Below, piece by piece: positions 1 through 5,162 of a stretch of 9,627 nucleotides of DNA (positions are counted from its first letter, which is position 1; the number at the start of each line of letters is the position of its first letter). The DNA is taken from positions 1-9,627 of the forward strand of contig CAJOKY010000066.1 in NCBI GenBank assembly GCA_905235425.1, in the 5' to 3' direction. The notes below the pieces were generated by a model. The model was not told the DNA's origin. It made no database searches and saw only the letters and a list, made by a program, of their open reading frames with translations. The DNA is from an uncultured Selenomonadaceae bacterium. Lineage in GTDB: Bacteria > Bacillota > Negativicutes > Selenomonadales > Selenomonadaceae. Both the position numbers and the translations under genes were made by a program.

Positions 1-1
1 C

Positions 2-637
2 CCGCCGATATGTCCCGTATGTCAAGAGATTATGGACGAGCGCGGCGATATTTGCCCTGCCTGTCTTGAAAAAATTCTTTGTATAGATTTTTTTCAAATG
101 TCACCTGCACCGATTGAAAAGGTTATGCGCATTACAAAATATCGCGACGGTACGCGTGACCTTCTGCGTAAATTGAAATTTGAAAACAGTTTGAGAACTT
201 TGCCGACGCTGAAAATTATTTTGGAGAGTATATCGACGGACGCGCAGGTTACAGAATTTCTGAAAGGCATTGACGTGGCGGTATATGTACCGCTACACGA
301 AGGCAGATTGAAAGAGCGCGGCTACAATCAGACCGAATTAATTTTTTCAGATTGGTTGAGAATGTTAAAAATACCTGCAAAAAATATTTTGATACGCAGT
401 AAAAAGACGCCGCACCTTTACAATTTGACGCCTGCCGAGCGCAGAGAAACTTTGCAGGGGGCTTTTAAAATGGTTGACGGCGCTAATATCAAGGGCAAAA
501 ATGTTTTGATACTTGACGACATTTTCACTACCGGCGCGACGGCTACTGAATGTGCGAAGGAACTTAAAAAAAACGGTGCCGCGCAGATTTATATGTTAGC
601 ATTGGCGTCTGATTTTGGAGCTGGTAAAAATGCATGA
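2..637 (+). CDS. comF: ComF family protein (phosphoribosyltransferase domain), 5' end outside window
   Basis: ComF-type proteins pair an N-terminal zinc ribbon with a type I phosphoribosyltransferase fold. In competent bacteria ComF acts in the cytoplasm during uptake of single-stranded DNA. The reading frame is open from the first bases of the window, so the gene starts upstream. The first visible codons give a CPVC pair, followed by CPAC about ten residues later, which is the four-cysteine zinc ribbon. An ATG lies at 32, but starting there would cut the ribbon in half. Further on come the family signature VPLHEGRLKERGYNQTE, then LTPAERRETLQGAF, and the PRPP-binding loop LILDDIFTTGATATE near the C-terminus. 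The last 8 bp overlap hypA, so the two are probably co-transcribed. The identity is solid; a role in natural transformation is inferred from the family only. Confidence 0.93.
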   Translation, partial: PPICPVCQEIMDERGDICPACLEKILCIDFFQMSPAPIEKVMRITKYRDGTRDLLRKLKFENSLRTLPTLKIILESISTDAQVTEFLKGIDVAVYVPLHEGRLKERGYNQTELIFSDWLRMLKIPAKNILIRSKKTPHLYNLTPAERRETLQGAFKMVDGANIKGKNVLILDDIFTTGATATECAKELKKNGAAQIYMLALASDFGAGKNA

Positions 638-968
638 AGCATCATTGGCGGAAGGAATTTTAAAAATTGCGTTGGACGTTGCCGCAGAAAATCACGCGGA
701 AAACATTTCGGCAGTAGGTTTAAAATTGGGCGAAATGTCCGGCGTAGAAGTTGAGGCGTTAAAATTCAGCTTTGACGTACTGAAAAAAAATACCGCCGCC
801 GAAAATGCCGCCTTGAAAATTAAGCGCGTACCGATAACTGCGCAGTGTAATAAGTGCGGAAAAAATTTTACGGTCGAACGGTATAATTTTTTTTGCCCTG
901 AATGCGACGGGATTTTAATTTTGAAAAGCGGTCGTGAACTTTTAGTAGAGTACGTGGACTGCAATTAA
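630..968 (+). CDS. hypA: [NiFe]-hydrogenase nickel incorporation protein HypA
   Basis: HypA delivers nickel to the large subunit of [NiFe] hydrogenase in the cytoplasm, working with the GTPase HypB. I chose the ATG at 630 because mature HypA begins Met-His-Glu, with the N-terminal amine and His2 binding nickel, and because a GGAG at 617-620 lies 9 nt upstream. An in-frame ATG at 615 would add MELVK and destroy the nickel site. The 112-residue length is normal. The structural zinc site is visible as C73-x2-C76 and C89-x2-C92 (CNKC and CPEC), and the LKLGEMSGVE segment is typical of the family. The start overlaps the end of comF by 8 bp, suggesting translational coupling. No hypB or other hyp gene follows within this window. 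Confidence 0.95.
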   Translation: MHEASLAEGILKIALDVAAENHAENISAVGLKLGEMSGVEVEALKFSFDVLKKNTAAENAALKIKRVPITAQCNKCGKNFTVERYNFFCPECDGILILKSGRELLVEYVDCN

Positions 969-1125
969 CTACGCCTCACTACTACCCGCTTGTCACGTAA
1001 ATCCTTACACGCAAGACCTTTACGACAGATGCAAAGTTGCTAATCTATAGACTTTGAAAAATACGCGGCGGGATTTTATCCCAACAAGGCAAGAATACCT
1101 CAGCTTATACAAGCATCGGGAGTGT
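969..1125. other. Intergenic stretch between convergent genes, no intact gene
   Basis: This 157-bp stretch separates the end of hypA from the end of the minus-strand membrane-protein gene. It begins with a CTCACTACTACC segment that is the reverse complement of motifs in the 2756-2913 repeat region. I see no clean terminator hairpin with a T tract for hypA. Two short + strand stretches in different frames read like eroded coding sequence (NPYTQDLYDRC, then DFEKYAAGFYPNKARIPQL), but I do not recognise a family and this could be chance. Confidence 0.4.
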
Positions 1126-1761
1126 TCATTCTATTTTCTCTAAATCAAGACTGTATCCCAAAATTTCGCCGACATCAGTAATTTTTCCGTAAACTGTCAC
1201 GAATTGCCCTGTAGATAAATTTAACATTGCATTTTTAGCGTCTTGATTCTTCGGATAGCATTGAACATGTAACAAAGTGTAAGGGTCGCTACCCTTCAAT
1301 GAAATGTATCTTGCATTGCTCTCGATATTAAAAACACTGCCATTGATAATTTTCACATATTTTCCTTTATAATCGCGATTAGCTTTCGCCGCATTATTTT
1401 TTGCATCACCCAATAAAATGTCTATATCTGCTTCAACATAATTTTTAGACGGCTCTTGTACTTTTTGTGAACTCGAAGTCGTTGAGCTTGATGAACTTGA
1501 TGAGCTTGATGAGCTTGATGAACTCGAATAATTGAAACTTCCGGAATTGGCATTACTATTTATAAAACCTAAAATCACAAACGACGCTATGCAAACCAGC
1601 CCAATTATTCTTTTGGTTCTGCTGACATTTTTATAATTTTCGTCATCTTTGTACTTTTCGCCGGCGGCTTTTCGTGCACCGGCTTTTTTGCGCCAATAAA
1701 CTATAAACGCTATCAGCGACACAAGCCACGTTAATGATAAAAATTGTTTTACAAATTCCAA
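1126..1761 (-). CDS. Membrane-anchored protein with poly-Ser linker and C-terminal OB-fold (tRNA_anti-like) domain
   Basis: Function unknown. I place the start at a TTG codon (1759-1761) because AGGAGG (minus strand, 1771-1776) lies 9 nt upstream; longer in-frame starts would run through the ribosome binding site and the G10 tract. The resulting 211-residue protein has a hydrophobic segment at about 7-23, a positively charged loop (WRKKAGARKAAGEKYK), a second segment at about 52-68, then a low-complexity linker with 15 consecutive serines, TT and three more serines (79-98). The C-terminal domain (about 103-211) has the pattern YKGKYVKIINGSV...GQFVTVYGKI, resembling the tRNA_anti-like OB-fold family often found in exported proteins. 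The charge distribution suggests the loop is cytoplasmic and the OB domain is outside. The gene stands alone, divergent from the SDR gene. The domain call is from memory of the pattern, not a search. Confidence 0.75.
   Translation of the reverse strand: MEFVKQFLSLTWLVSLIAFIVYWRKKAGARKAAGEKYKDDENYKNVSRTKRIIGLVCIASFVILGFINSNANSGSFNYSSSSSSSSSSSSSSSTTSSSQKVQEPSKNYVEADIDILLGDAKNNAAKANRDYKGKYVKIINGSVFNIESNARYISLKGSDPYTLLHVQCYPKNQDAKNAMLNLSTGQFVTVYGKITDVGEILGYSLDLEKIE
1468..1527 (-). repeat. Serine-codon microsatellite inside the membrane-protein gene
   Basis: Twenty consecutive codons encode fifteen serines, two threonines and three serines. The core is a 9-nt unit TCATCAAGC (minus strand) repeated about four times with single-base variants. 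Gain or loss of a unit keeps the reading frame and only changes linker length between the membrane anchor and the OB-fold domain. Confidence 0.85.
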
Positions 1762-1795
1762 TATAAACAACCTCCTAAAACTTTTTACAAAAAAT

Positions 1796-1826
1796 ATTTT
1801 ACCCCCCCCCCTGAAAATAATGTGAA
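1796..1826 (-). promoter_or_regulatory. Candidate promoter with G10 tract in the spacer
   Basis: On the minus strand TAAAAT (1796-1801) is a good -10 candidate: a start site about 7 nt downstream would leave a short leader before AGGAGG at 1771-1776. Directly upstream of it sits a run of ten G (1802-1811), followed upstream by a TTCACA -35-like hexamer (1821-1826). The spacing is 19 bp, longer than the preferred 17. Homopolymer tracts in this position change spacer length by slippage in known phase-variable promoters. That this one does so is inference. Confidence 0.4.
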
Positions 1827-1861
1827 AAAACAATTAAAAGTATTTATTGCCGATAAAAAAT

Positions 1862-1890
1862 TTGATTTTCCTAAAAAAATTTTATATAAT
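1862..1890 (+). promoter_or_regulatory. Sigma-A-type promoter for the SDR gene
   Basis: TTGATT (1862-1867) and TATAAT (1885-1890) are separated by exactly 17 bp, close to the vegetative consensus with a perfect -10. A strong AAGGAGG (1904-1910) and the ATG at 1921 follow at suitable distances. The promoter is back-to-back with the candidate promoter of the minus-strand membrane-protein gene. Confidence 0.75.
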
Positions 1891-1920
1891 AATTATTATT
1901 TTTAAGGAGGGGTTCAAGTA

Positions 1921-2754
1921 ATGAAAGAAGTTGTAATTTTACTCGGATCAGGTTCAATAGGACAGGCGATAGCACGCAGAGTGGGCGCCGGTAAGCACGT
2001 TGTACTTGCTGACTTAAAAATTGAAAATGCAAATGCGGCGGCAGAAATTTTGGAAAACGCCGGATTTAAAACGTCTACCGTTGCCGCTGATTTGTCGTCA
2101 CGCGAATCAATTTTAAATATGATTGAACACGCGCAGAAATTCGGCGAAATAAAAAACTTAATCAATGCGGCGGGCGTATCACCTTCACAAGCTCCCGTTG
2201 CCACAATTTTAAAAGTGGATTTGTACGGTACGGCGGTATTGCTTGAGGAAGTCGGTAAGGTTATCGCGGAAGGCGGTTCCGGCGTTATAATTTCTTCGCA
2301 GAGTGGTCATCGACTCGGTGCACTTTCCGAAGATCAAAATATGCAACTTGCCACGACGCCTACAGAGGAACTTTTGAATTTGCCCTTCCTTAAGGATATT
2401 GTCGATACACTTAAAGCCTATCAACATGCAAAGCGCGGTAATGTTCTGCGCGTTATGTACGAGGCAACACGCTGGGGAAAACGCGGCGCTACCATTAATT
2501 CAATCAGTCCCGGCATAATCATTACTCCGCTTGCCGCCGACGAACTGAAAGGTCCTCGTGCAGAAGGTTATCTCAAAATGTTAAAGGCATCTCCCGCCGG
2601 TCGCGCAGGTACGCCTGATGAAGTCGGAGACCTTGCCGAATTTTTAATGTCAAGTCGCGGCAGATTTATCAGCGGCGCAGATTTTCTGATTGACGGTGGC
2701 ACTACTGCTGCTTATTGGTACGGCGATTTACAATATTTGAAAAAGACGCATTGA
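1921..2754 (+). CDS. SDR family oxidoreductase
   Basis: A cytoplasmic NAD(P)-dependent short-chain dehydrogenase/reductase of 277 residues; the substrate is unknown. The Rossmann nucleotide loop is GSGSIGQAIA (9-18) instead of the usual TGxxxGIG. Asp31 at the end of the second strand (VVLADLK) suggests NAD(H) preference. NAAG is at 82-85, SSQSG with the likely catalytic serine at 125-129, YQHAK at 167-171 (Tyr167, Lys171), SPGII at 196-200 and the terminal IDGG motif at 257-260. The serine-to-tyrosine distance is about 40 residues instead of about 13, caused by an insertion at roughly 130-165 (LGALSEDQN...LLNLPFLKD) that probably forms a lid or interface. AAGGAGG 10 nt upstream and a consensus promoter support the ATG. 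It appears monocistronic, followed by the heptamer repeat region. Confidence 0.93.
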   Translation: MKEVVILLGSGSIGQAIARRVGAGKHVVLADLKIENANAAAEILENAGFKTSTVAADLSSRESILNMIEHAQKFGEIKNLINAAGVSPSQAPVATILKVDLYGTAVLLEEVGKVIAEGGSGVIISSQSGHRLGALSEDQNMQLATTPTEELLNLPFLKDIVDTLKAYQHAKRGNVLRVMYEATRWGKRGATINSISPGIIITPLAADELKGPRAEGYLKMLKASPAGRAGTPDEVGDLAEFLMSSRGRFISGADFLIDGGTTAAYWYGDLQYLKKTH

Positions 2755-2755
2755 G

Positions 2756-2913
2756 GTTAGCACTTAAAACCTAAGGGGCTAGGGGTTAGACTAATCCCTG
2801 ATCCCTAATCCCTGATCCCTAAAAGCTAACAGCTAATTAGTAAGTAGTGAGTAGTGAGGTAGTGAGTAGTCTAAAAGCTAACACCTAACACCTAAAAGCT
2901 AAAACCTAATTTA
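2756..2913. repeat. Degenerate heptamer repeat region (TAAnnCC / TAGTGAG type units)
   Basis: Between the SDR gene and the lipoprotein gene lies about 160 bp built almost wholly of short units beginning TA or TG every 7 or so bases: TAATCCC, TGATCCC, TAATCCC, TGATCCC, TAAAAGC, TAACAGC, TAATTAG, TAAGTAG, TGAGTAG, then TAACACC twice, TAAAAGC, TAAAACC. The first part can fold: AGGGGTTAG pairs with CTAATCCCT around 2783-2801. It is not a CRISPR array because there are no long identical repeats or unique spacers. It resembles the short tandem heptamer repeats known from some other bacterial genomes. Origin and function are unknown. Confidence 0.7.
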
Positions 2914-2929
2914 GAAAGGAGATGTATTA

Positions 2930-3577
2930 GTGAAAAAATTTTTTACGGCGTTGCTATCATTGTTGGTAGTTTTTTTATTTACGGCTTGCAGTGATGCCGC
3001 GTCAAATAGTACGCAGAAAAATTCGTCTGCAACGTCCGAAAGTTCAAAGGTTGATTCGCCTAAAGATACGCTGATAGTTTATTTTTCGCGTACCGGCGAT
3101 AACTACGAAGTCGGCAACATTACGAAAGGCAACACGCACATTGCCGCCGATATCATTGCTGAAAATGTCGATGCAGATATGTTCGAGATAAAGCCGGTTG
3201 AGCCTTATCCCGCCAATTATCACGAATGTACAGAAGTTGCCAAGAGTGAACAAGATGCCAATGCACGCCCCGCATATGTCGGCAAGGTTGAAAATTTTGC
3301 CCAATACGACACGATTTACTTGGGTTATCCGATCTGGTGGTCAGATTTGCCGATGATTGTTTACACTTTCCTTGAAACAAACGATTTCAACGGCAAAACG
3401 ATAATTCCATTCTGCACTTCGGCAAGTGAAGTTTTTATCGGCAAGGAAGACATTGAAAACTACGCGAAAGGTTCAAAAGTTTTGGACGGGCTCGGTATTC
3501 GCGGCAAAGATTGTCAAGACGCAGAAGATAAAGTCAGAAAAACGATTACAACGTGGTTGAAGAAAGTCAACGCCTAA
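2930..3577 (+). CDS. Flavodoxin-like lipoprotein
   Basis: A predicted FMN-binding redox protein anchored outside the cytoplasmic membrane. The start is GTG, 8 nt after AAGGAG (2916-2921); the nearby ATG at 2922 runs into a stop at once. Residues 1-19 form a lipoprotein signal ending LFTAC, with Cys20 as the acylation site, followed by a Ser/Asn-rich linker to about residue 45. The flavodoxin fold starts at DTLIVYFSRTGD (46-57), whose SRTG loop would hold the FMN phosphate. YPIWWSDLP (133-141) is the typical aromatic loop near the isoalloxazine ring, and PFCTSAS (160-166) is a further conserved strand end. This matches the Flavodoxin_4-like group common in anaerobes. A secreted flavodoxin implies extracytoplasmic electron transfer or reduction, but no partner is visible. 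yigZ follows 6 bp downstream. Confidence 0.9.
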   Translation: MKKFFTALLSLLVVFLFTACSDAASNSTQKNSSATSESSKVDSPKDTLIVYFSRTGDNYEVGNITKGNTHIAADIIAENVDADMFEIKPVEPYPANYHECTEVAKSEQDANARPAYVGKVENFAQYDTIYLGYPIWWSDLPMIVYTFLETNDFNGKTIIPFCTSASEVFIGKEDIENYAKGSKVLDGLGIRGKDCQDAEDKVRKTITTWLKKVNA

Positions 3578-3583
3578 ATTAGG

Positions 3584-4225
3584 ATGAATAATTACAAAAC
3601 CGTTGCGGATGGTGAAATTTTTTCCGCAGAGTACGAAGTAAAAAAATCTGTATTTATCGCGACCGTCAAACACGTTGAAACAGAAGAATCTGCGCGGGAA
3701 TTTGTTCAGCAGGTACGCAAAAAATATTTTGACGCCACTCATAATTGCTCGGCGTGGATTTTGGGCGAAGGCGGCAATTTGCAAAAGTCCAATGACGACG
3801 GCGAACCGGGCGGTACTGCGGGAAATCCGATTTTGGAGACGATTAAGAAAAATGACGTGACAAATGCCGTAGTTGTCGTAACGCGATATTTCGGCGGCAT
3901 TAAACTCGGAGCCGGCGGCTTGATTCGCGCTTATTCGCATACGGCATCATTGGGATTAAGCGTCGCGAAAATTATTCGTATGACGCCTTTTCAACGCATT
4001 GCCTTGACGCTTGAGTATAATTTTTTCGCGCAGGTTGAAAATTTTCTGCGCAAAAAAAATATCCGCGTAGAAAGTTCAGACTACACCGACGTTGTGACAT
4101 TGAATATTTTAATCCTTCCCGCGCAGGTTGACGACTTCATAACCGAATTGACAGATCTAACCGCCGCAAATTTCCTGCACGAACTCAAAGAAGAAATCCT
4201 ACTTCCTTTAGAAGTTGAACAATAA
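3584..4225 (+). CDS. yigZ: YigZ family protein (IMPACT/UPF0029 plus DUF1949)
   Basis: A 213-residue cytoplasmic protein of the YigZ/IMPACT family, whose bacterial role is not well defined; a link to translation or ribosomes has been proposed from the fold and from the eukaryotic homologue IMPACT. The N-terminal domain carries the hallmark motifs KSVFIA (21-26), DDGEPGGTAGNPIL (71-84) and VTRYFGGIKLGAGGLIRAY (99-117). The remaining residues form the small ferredoxin-like C-terminal domain. Length is normal. The start lies 6 bp after the lipoprotein stop, with only AGG directly before the ATG, so it may depend on coupled translation. The unit ends in the hairpin at 4230-4254. Confidence 0.93.
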   Translation: MNNYKTVADGEIFSAEYEVKKSVFIATVKHVETEESAREFVQQVRKKYFDATHNCSAWILGEGGNLQKSNDDGEPGGTAGNPILETIKKNDVTNAVVVVTRYFGGIKLGAGGLIRAYSHTASLGLSVAKIIRMTPFQRIALTLEYNFFAQVENFLRKKNIRVESSDYTDVVTLNILILPAQVDDFITELTDLTAANFLHELKEEILLPLEVEQ

Positions 4226-4272
4226 AAAAATCCTCCTCCGAATTGGAAGGGGATAATTTTTTATCCGAAATT
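4224..4272. terminator. Bidirectional terminator, copy 1 of a twin element
   Basis: ATCCTCCTCC (4230-4239) pairs with GGAAGGGGAT (4245-4254) over a five-base loop, with one mismatch and one G-T pair. A T-rich run follows on the + strand and seven A precede it, giving seven T on the minus strand. It can therefore end yigZ transcription from the left and brn transcription from the right. A second palindrome, GGATAA-TTTT-TTATCC (4251-4266), shares bases with the main stem, so the two folds exclude each other. It is 47/49 identical to 5082-5130. Confidence 0.8.
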
Positions 4273-4277
4273 ATTAT

Positions 4278-4466
4278 TTAGCTTGAAACATTTTGCAAAT
4301 TTTTTTTGCGAAGTCGAACAGGTTTAAATTTAGTTCGCCATTCTTCCTCCGTAATTTCGGGGATGTCACTCAAATCAATTTCATCATCGGTCATCTTTTT
4401 CAGACATTCAATTTCTGCAAGTTCTTCTTCCGTCAAAGGCGGAATATTGTTAGGCAAATTGTTCAT
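4278..4466 (-). CDS. brnA: Short BrnA-type antitoxin, second (downstream) copy
   Basis: A 62-residue protein with the BrnA core KMTDDEIDLSDIPEITEEEW followed by FKPVRLRKK, diverged from the upstream copy mainly in the first 25 residues (35 of 39 identical from KMTDDEID onward). BrnA antitoxins neutralise the ribonuclease BrnT and normally use a C-terminal ribbon-helix-helix to repress their own operon. Here the protein ends ten or so residues after the WRTKFKP motif, so that DNA-binding part is missing. The ATG overlaps the stop of a brnT remnant (ATGA, 4463-4466); no clear Shine-Dalgarno is visible, so expression may rely on coupling. Whether it still binds toxin is unknown. Confidence 0.75.
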   Translation of the reverse strand: MNNLPNNIPPLTEEELAEIECLKKMTDDEIDLSDIPEITEEEWRTKFKPVRLRKKNLQNVSS

Positions 4467-4555
4467 AGTATATTATTTTTTGTCGCTTGTCGCGCTGAAA
4501 TTATTCTGTTTATGTCACCGCGCTCCGTATAAATTACCGCCAAAATCCCGTCAAT
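4463..4555 (-). pseudogene. brnT: 3' remnant of a second brnT toxin gene
   Basis: Read on the minus strand, the 93 bp between the two antitoxin genes encode 30 codons and a stop that align with the C-terminal third of the intact BrnT: LAVIYTER and NRIISAR are shared, with 17 of 23 residues identical over that stretch. The fragment is in frame with the upstream brnA, whose TAA (4562-4564) lies just before it, and its TGA overlaps the ATG of the downstream brnA. The toxin's N-terminal two thirds are absent and no start signal is evident. The simplest reading is a tandem duplication of brnT-brnA followed by a deletion that removed most of the second toxin gene. Confidence 0.8.
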
Positions 4556-4561
4556 TATTAT

Positions 4562-4753
4562 TTAGCTTGTAGCATTTTGCAAATTTTTTTTGCGAAGTCG
4601 AACAGGTTTAAATTTAGTTCGCCATTCTTCCTCCGTAATTTTGGGAATGTCGCTAAAATCAATTTCATCATCGGTCATTTTGGAAAGTTGATAAAGTCGC
4701 CAAATTTGTTCTTTAGTAAGCGGCGGAATGTTTTTATTGTTCAAATTGTCCAA
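4562..4753 (-). CDS. brnA: Short BrnA-type antitoxin, copy next to the intact toxin
   Basis: The likely cognate antitoxin of the BrnT encoded just upstream. I chose the TTG at 4751-4753: a GAGGAGG (minus strand, 4762-4768) lies about 9 nt before it, and the resulting MDNLNNKNIPPLT aligns with MNNLPNNIPPLT of the second copy. An in-frame ATG at 4783 would place the ribosome binding site inside the gene. With the TTG start the protein has 63 residues and overlaps brnT by 20 bp. The core KMTDDEIDFSDIPKITEEEW and FKPVRLRKK match BrnA antitoxins. The usual C-terminal ribbon-helix-helix is missing, ending at LQNATS, so autorepression by this protein alone is doubtful. Confidence 0.82.
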   Translation of the reverse strand: MDNLNNKNIPPLTKEQIWRLYQLSKMTDDEIDFSDIPKITEEEWRTKFKPVRLRKKNLQNATS

Positions 4754-5036
4754 AATACTGAGCCTCCTCTTCTCTATCAGCACGACGTGCTGAAATAATT
4801 CTGTTTCTGTCAGCGCGCTCGGTATAAATTACCGCCAAAACATTTCTTACAAATCCTACAGTTTTAATCCTGTCCTCAAAATCGCTGTGAAATTCATCAT
4901 AATCATCAAATCTGTAATCATCAAGAAAAATTCGCGCCGCATCTTCAAAAGCTATTTTATGTTTTTTCAGATTTATTGCGGCTTTTTCCGAATCCCAAAC
5001 AAATTTATATTCACCGAGTTCATAATTTACGTCCAT
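4734..5036 (-). CDS. brnT: BrnT family toxin (RelE-like ribonuclease)
   Basis: BrnT toxins are small RelE-fold ribonucleases that block translation when free of BrnA. This 100-residue protein shows the family pattern in order: FVWDSEKAAINLKKHKIAFEDAARIF (12-37, the WDxxKAxxNxxKHxxxFExA signature), FEDRIKTVGFVRNVLAVIYTER (mid-protein strands) and RIISARRADREEE near the end, containing the conserved basic ARRA segment. Length is normal, and nothing visible suggests inactivation. The start has an AGGGTGA a few bases upstream. The toxin-first, antitoxin-second order and the 20-bp overlap with brnA are typical of brnTA loci. Confidence 0.92.
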   Translation of the reverse strand: MDVNYELGEYKFVWDSEKAAINLKKHKIAFEDAARIFLDDYRFDDYDEFHSDFEDRIKTVGFVRNVLAVIYTERADRNRIISARRADREEEAQYFGQFEQ

Positions 5037-5081
5037 AAAATCACCCTGTAAGTTTTTCTACTTAAAAATAAAAGTTCCTGC

Positions 5082-5130
5082 AAAAAAATCCTCCTCCGAA
5101 ATGGAAGAGGATAATTTTTTATCCGAAATT
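5082..5130. terminator. Terminator, copy 2 of the twin element
   Basis: ATCCTCCTCC (5088-5097) pairs with GGAAGAGGAT (5103-5112) with a single mismatch. On the minus strand the stem is followed by seven T, a textbook intrinsic terminator for the gpmI/SH3b transcript, placed about 50 bp after the SH3b stop. The other flank also has a T run. It differs from copy 1 (4224-4272) at only two positions, and the two copies lie 858 bp apart in the same orientation around the brn genes. Confidence 0.85.
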
Positions 5131-5162
5131 TTTATGTCAGATTAAATTTTGATAACGCTTAA

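Noticed and set aside
692..964. Minus-strand 90-residue frame opposite hypA
   Set aside because: It is fully covered by hypA, whose metal-binding motifs are intact.
1126..1833. Longer version of the membrane-protein gene starting at 1833
   Set aside because: It would translate through the G10 tract and the AGGAGG site; the TTG at 1759-1761 has correct spacing to that site.
1834..1920. Riboswitch in the SDR leader
   Set aside because: The distance from the predicted start site to the ribosome binding site is under 20 nt, too short for an aptamer.
2756..2913. CRISPR-like array
   Set aside because: Units are about 7 bp, degenerate and contiguous, with no conserved 25-40 bp repeats separated by unique spacers and no cas genes nearby.
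4300..4320. Frameshift at the A8 run as cause of the short BrnA
   Set aside because: Read by hand, both alternative frames stop within about 15 codons and show no ribbon-helix-helix pattern, and both copies end the same way.
4293..4798. Three + strand frames over the brn genes, two of them near-identical at the start
   Set aside because: Their similarity only reflects the duplicated antitoxin DNA on the other strand; the minus-strand frames match a known family.
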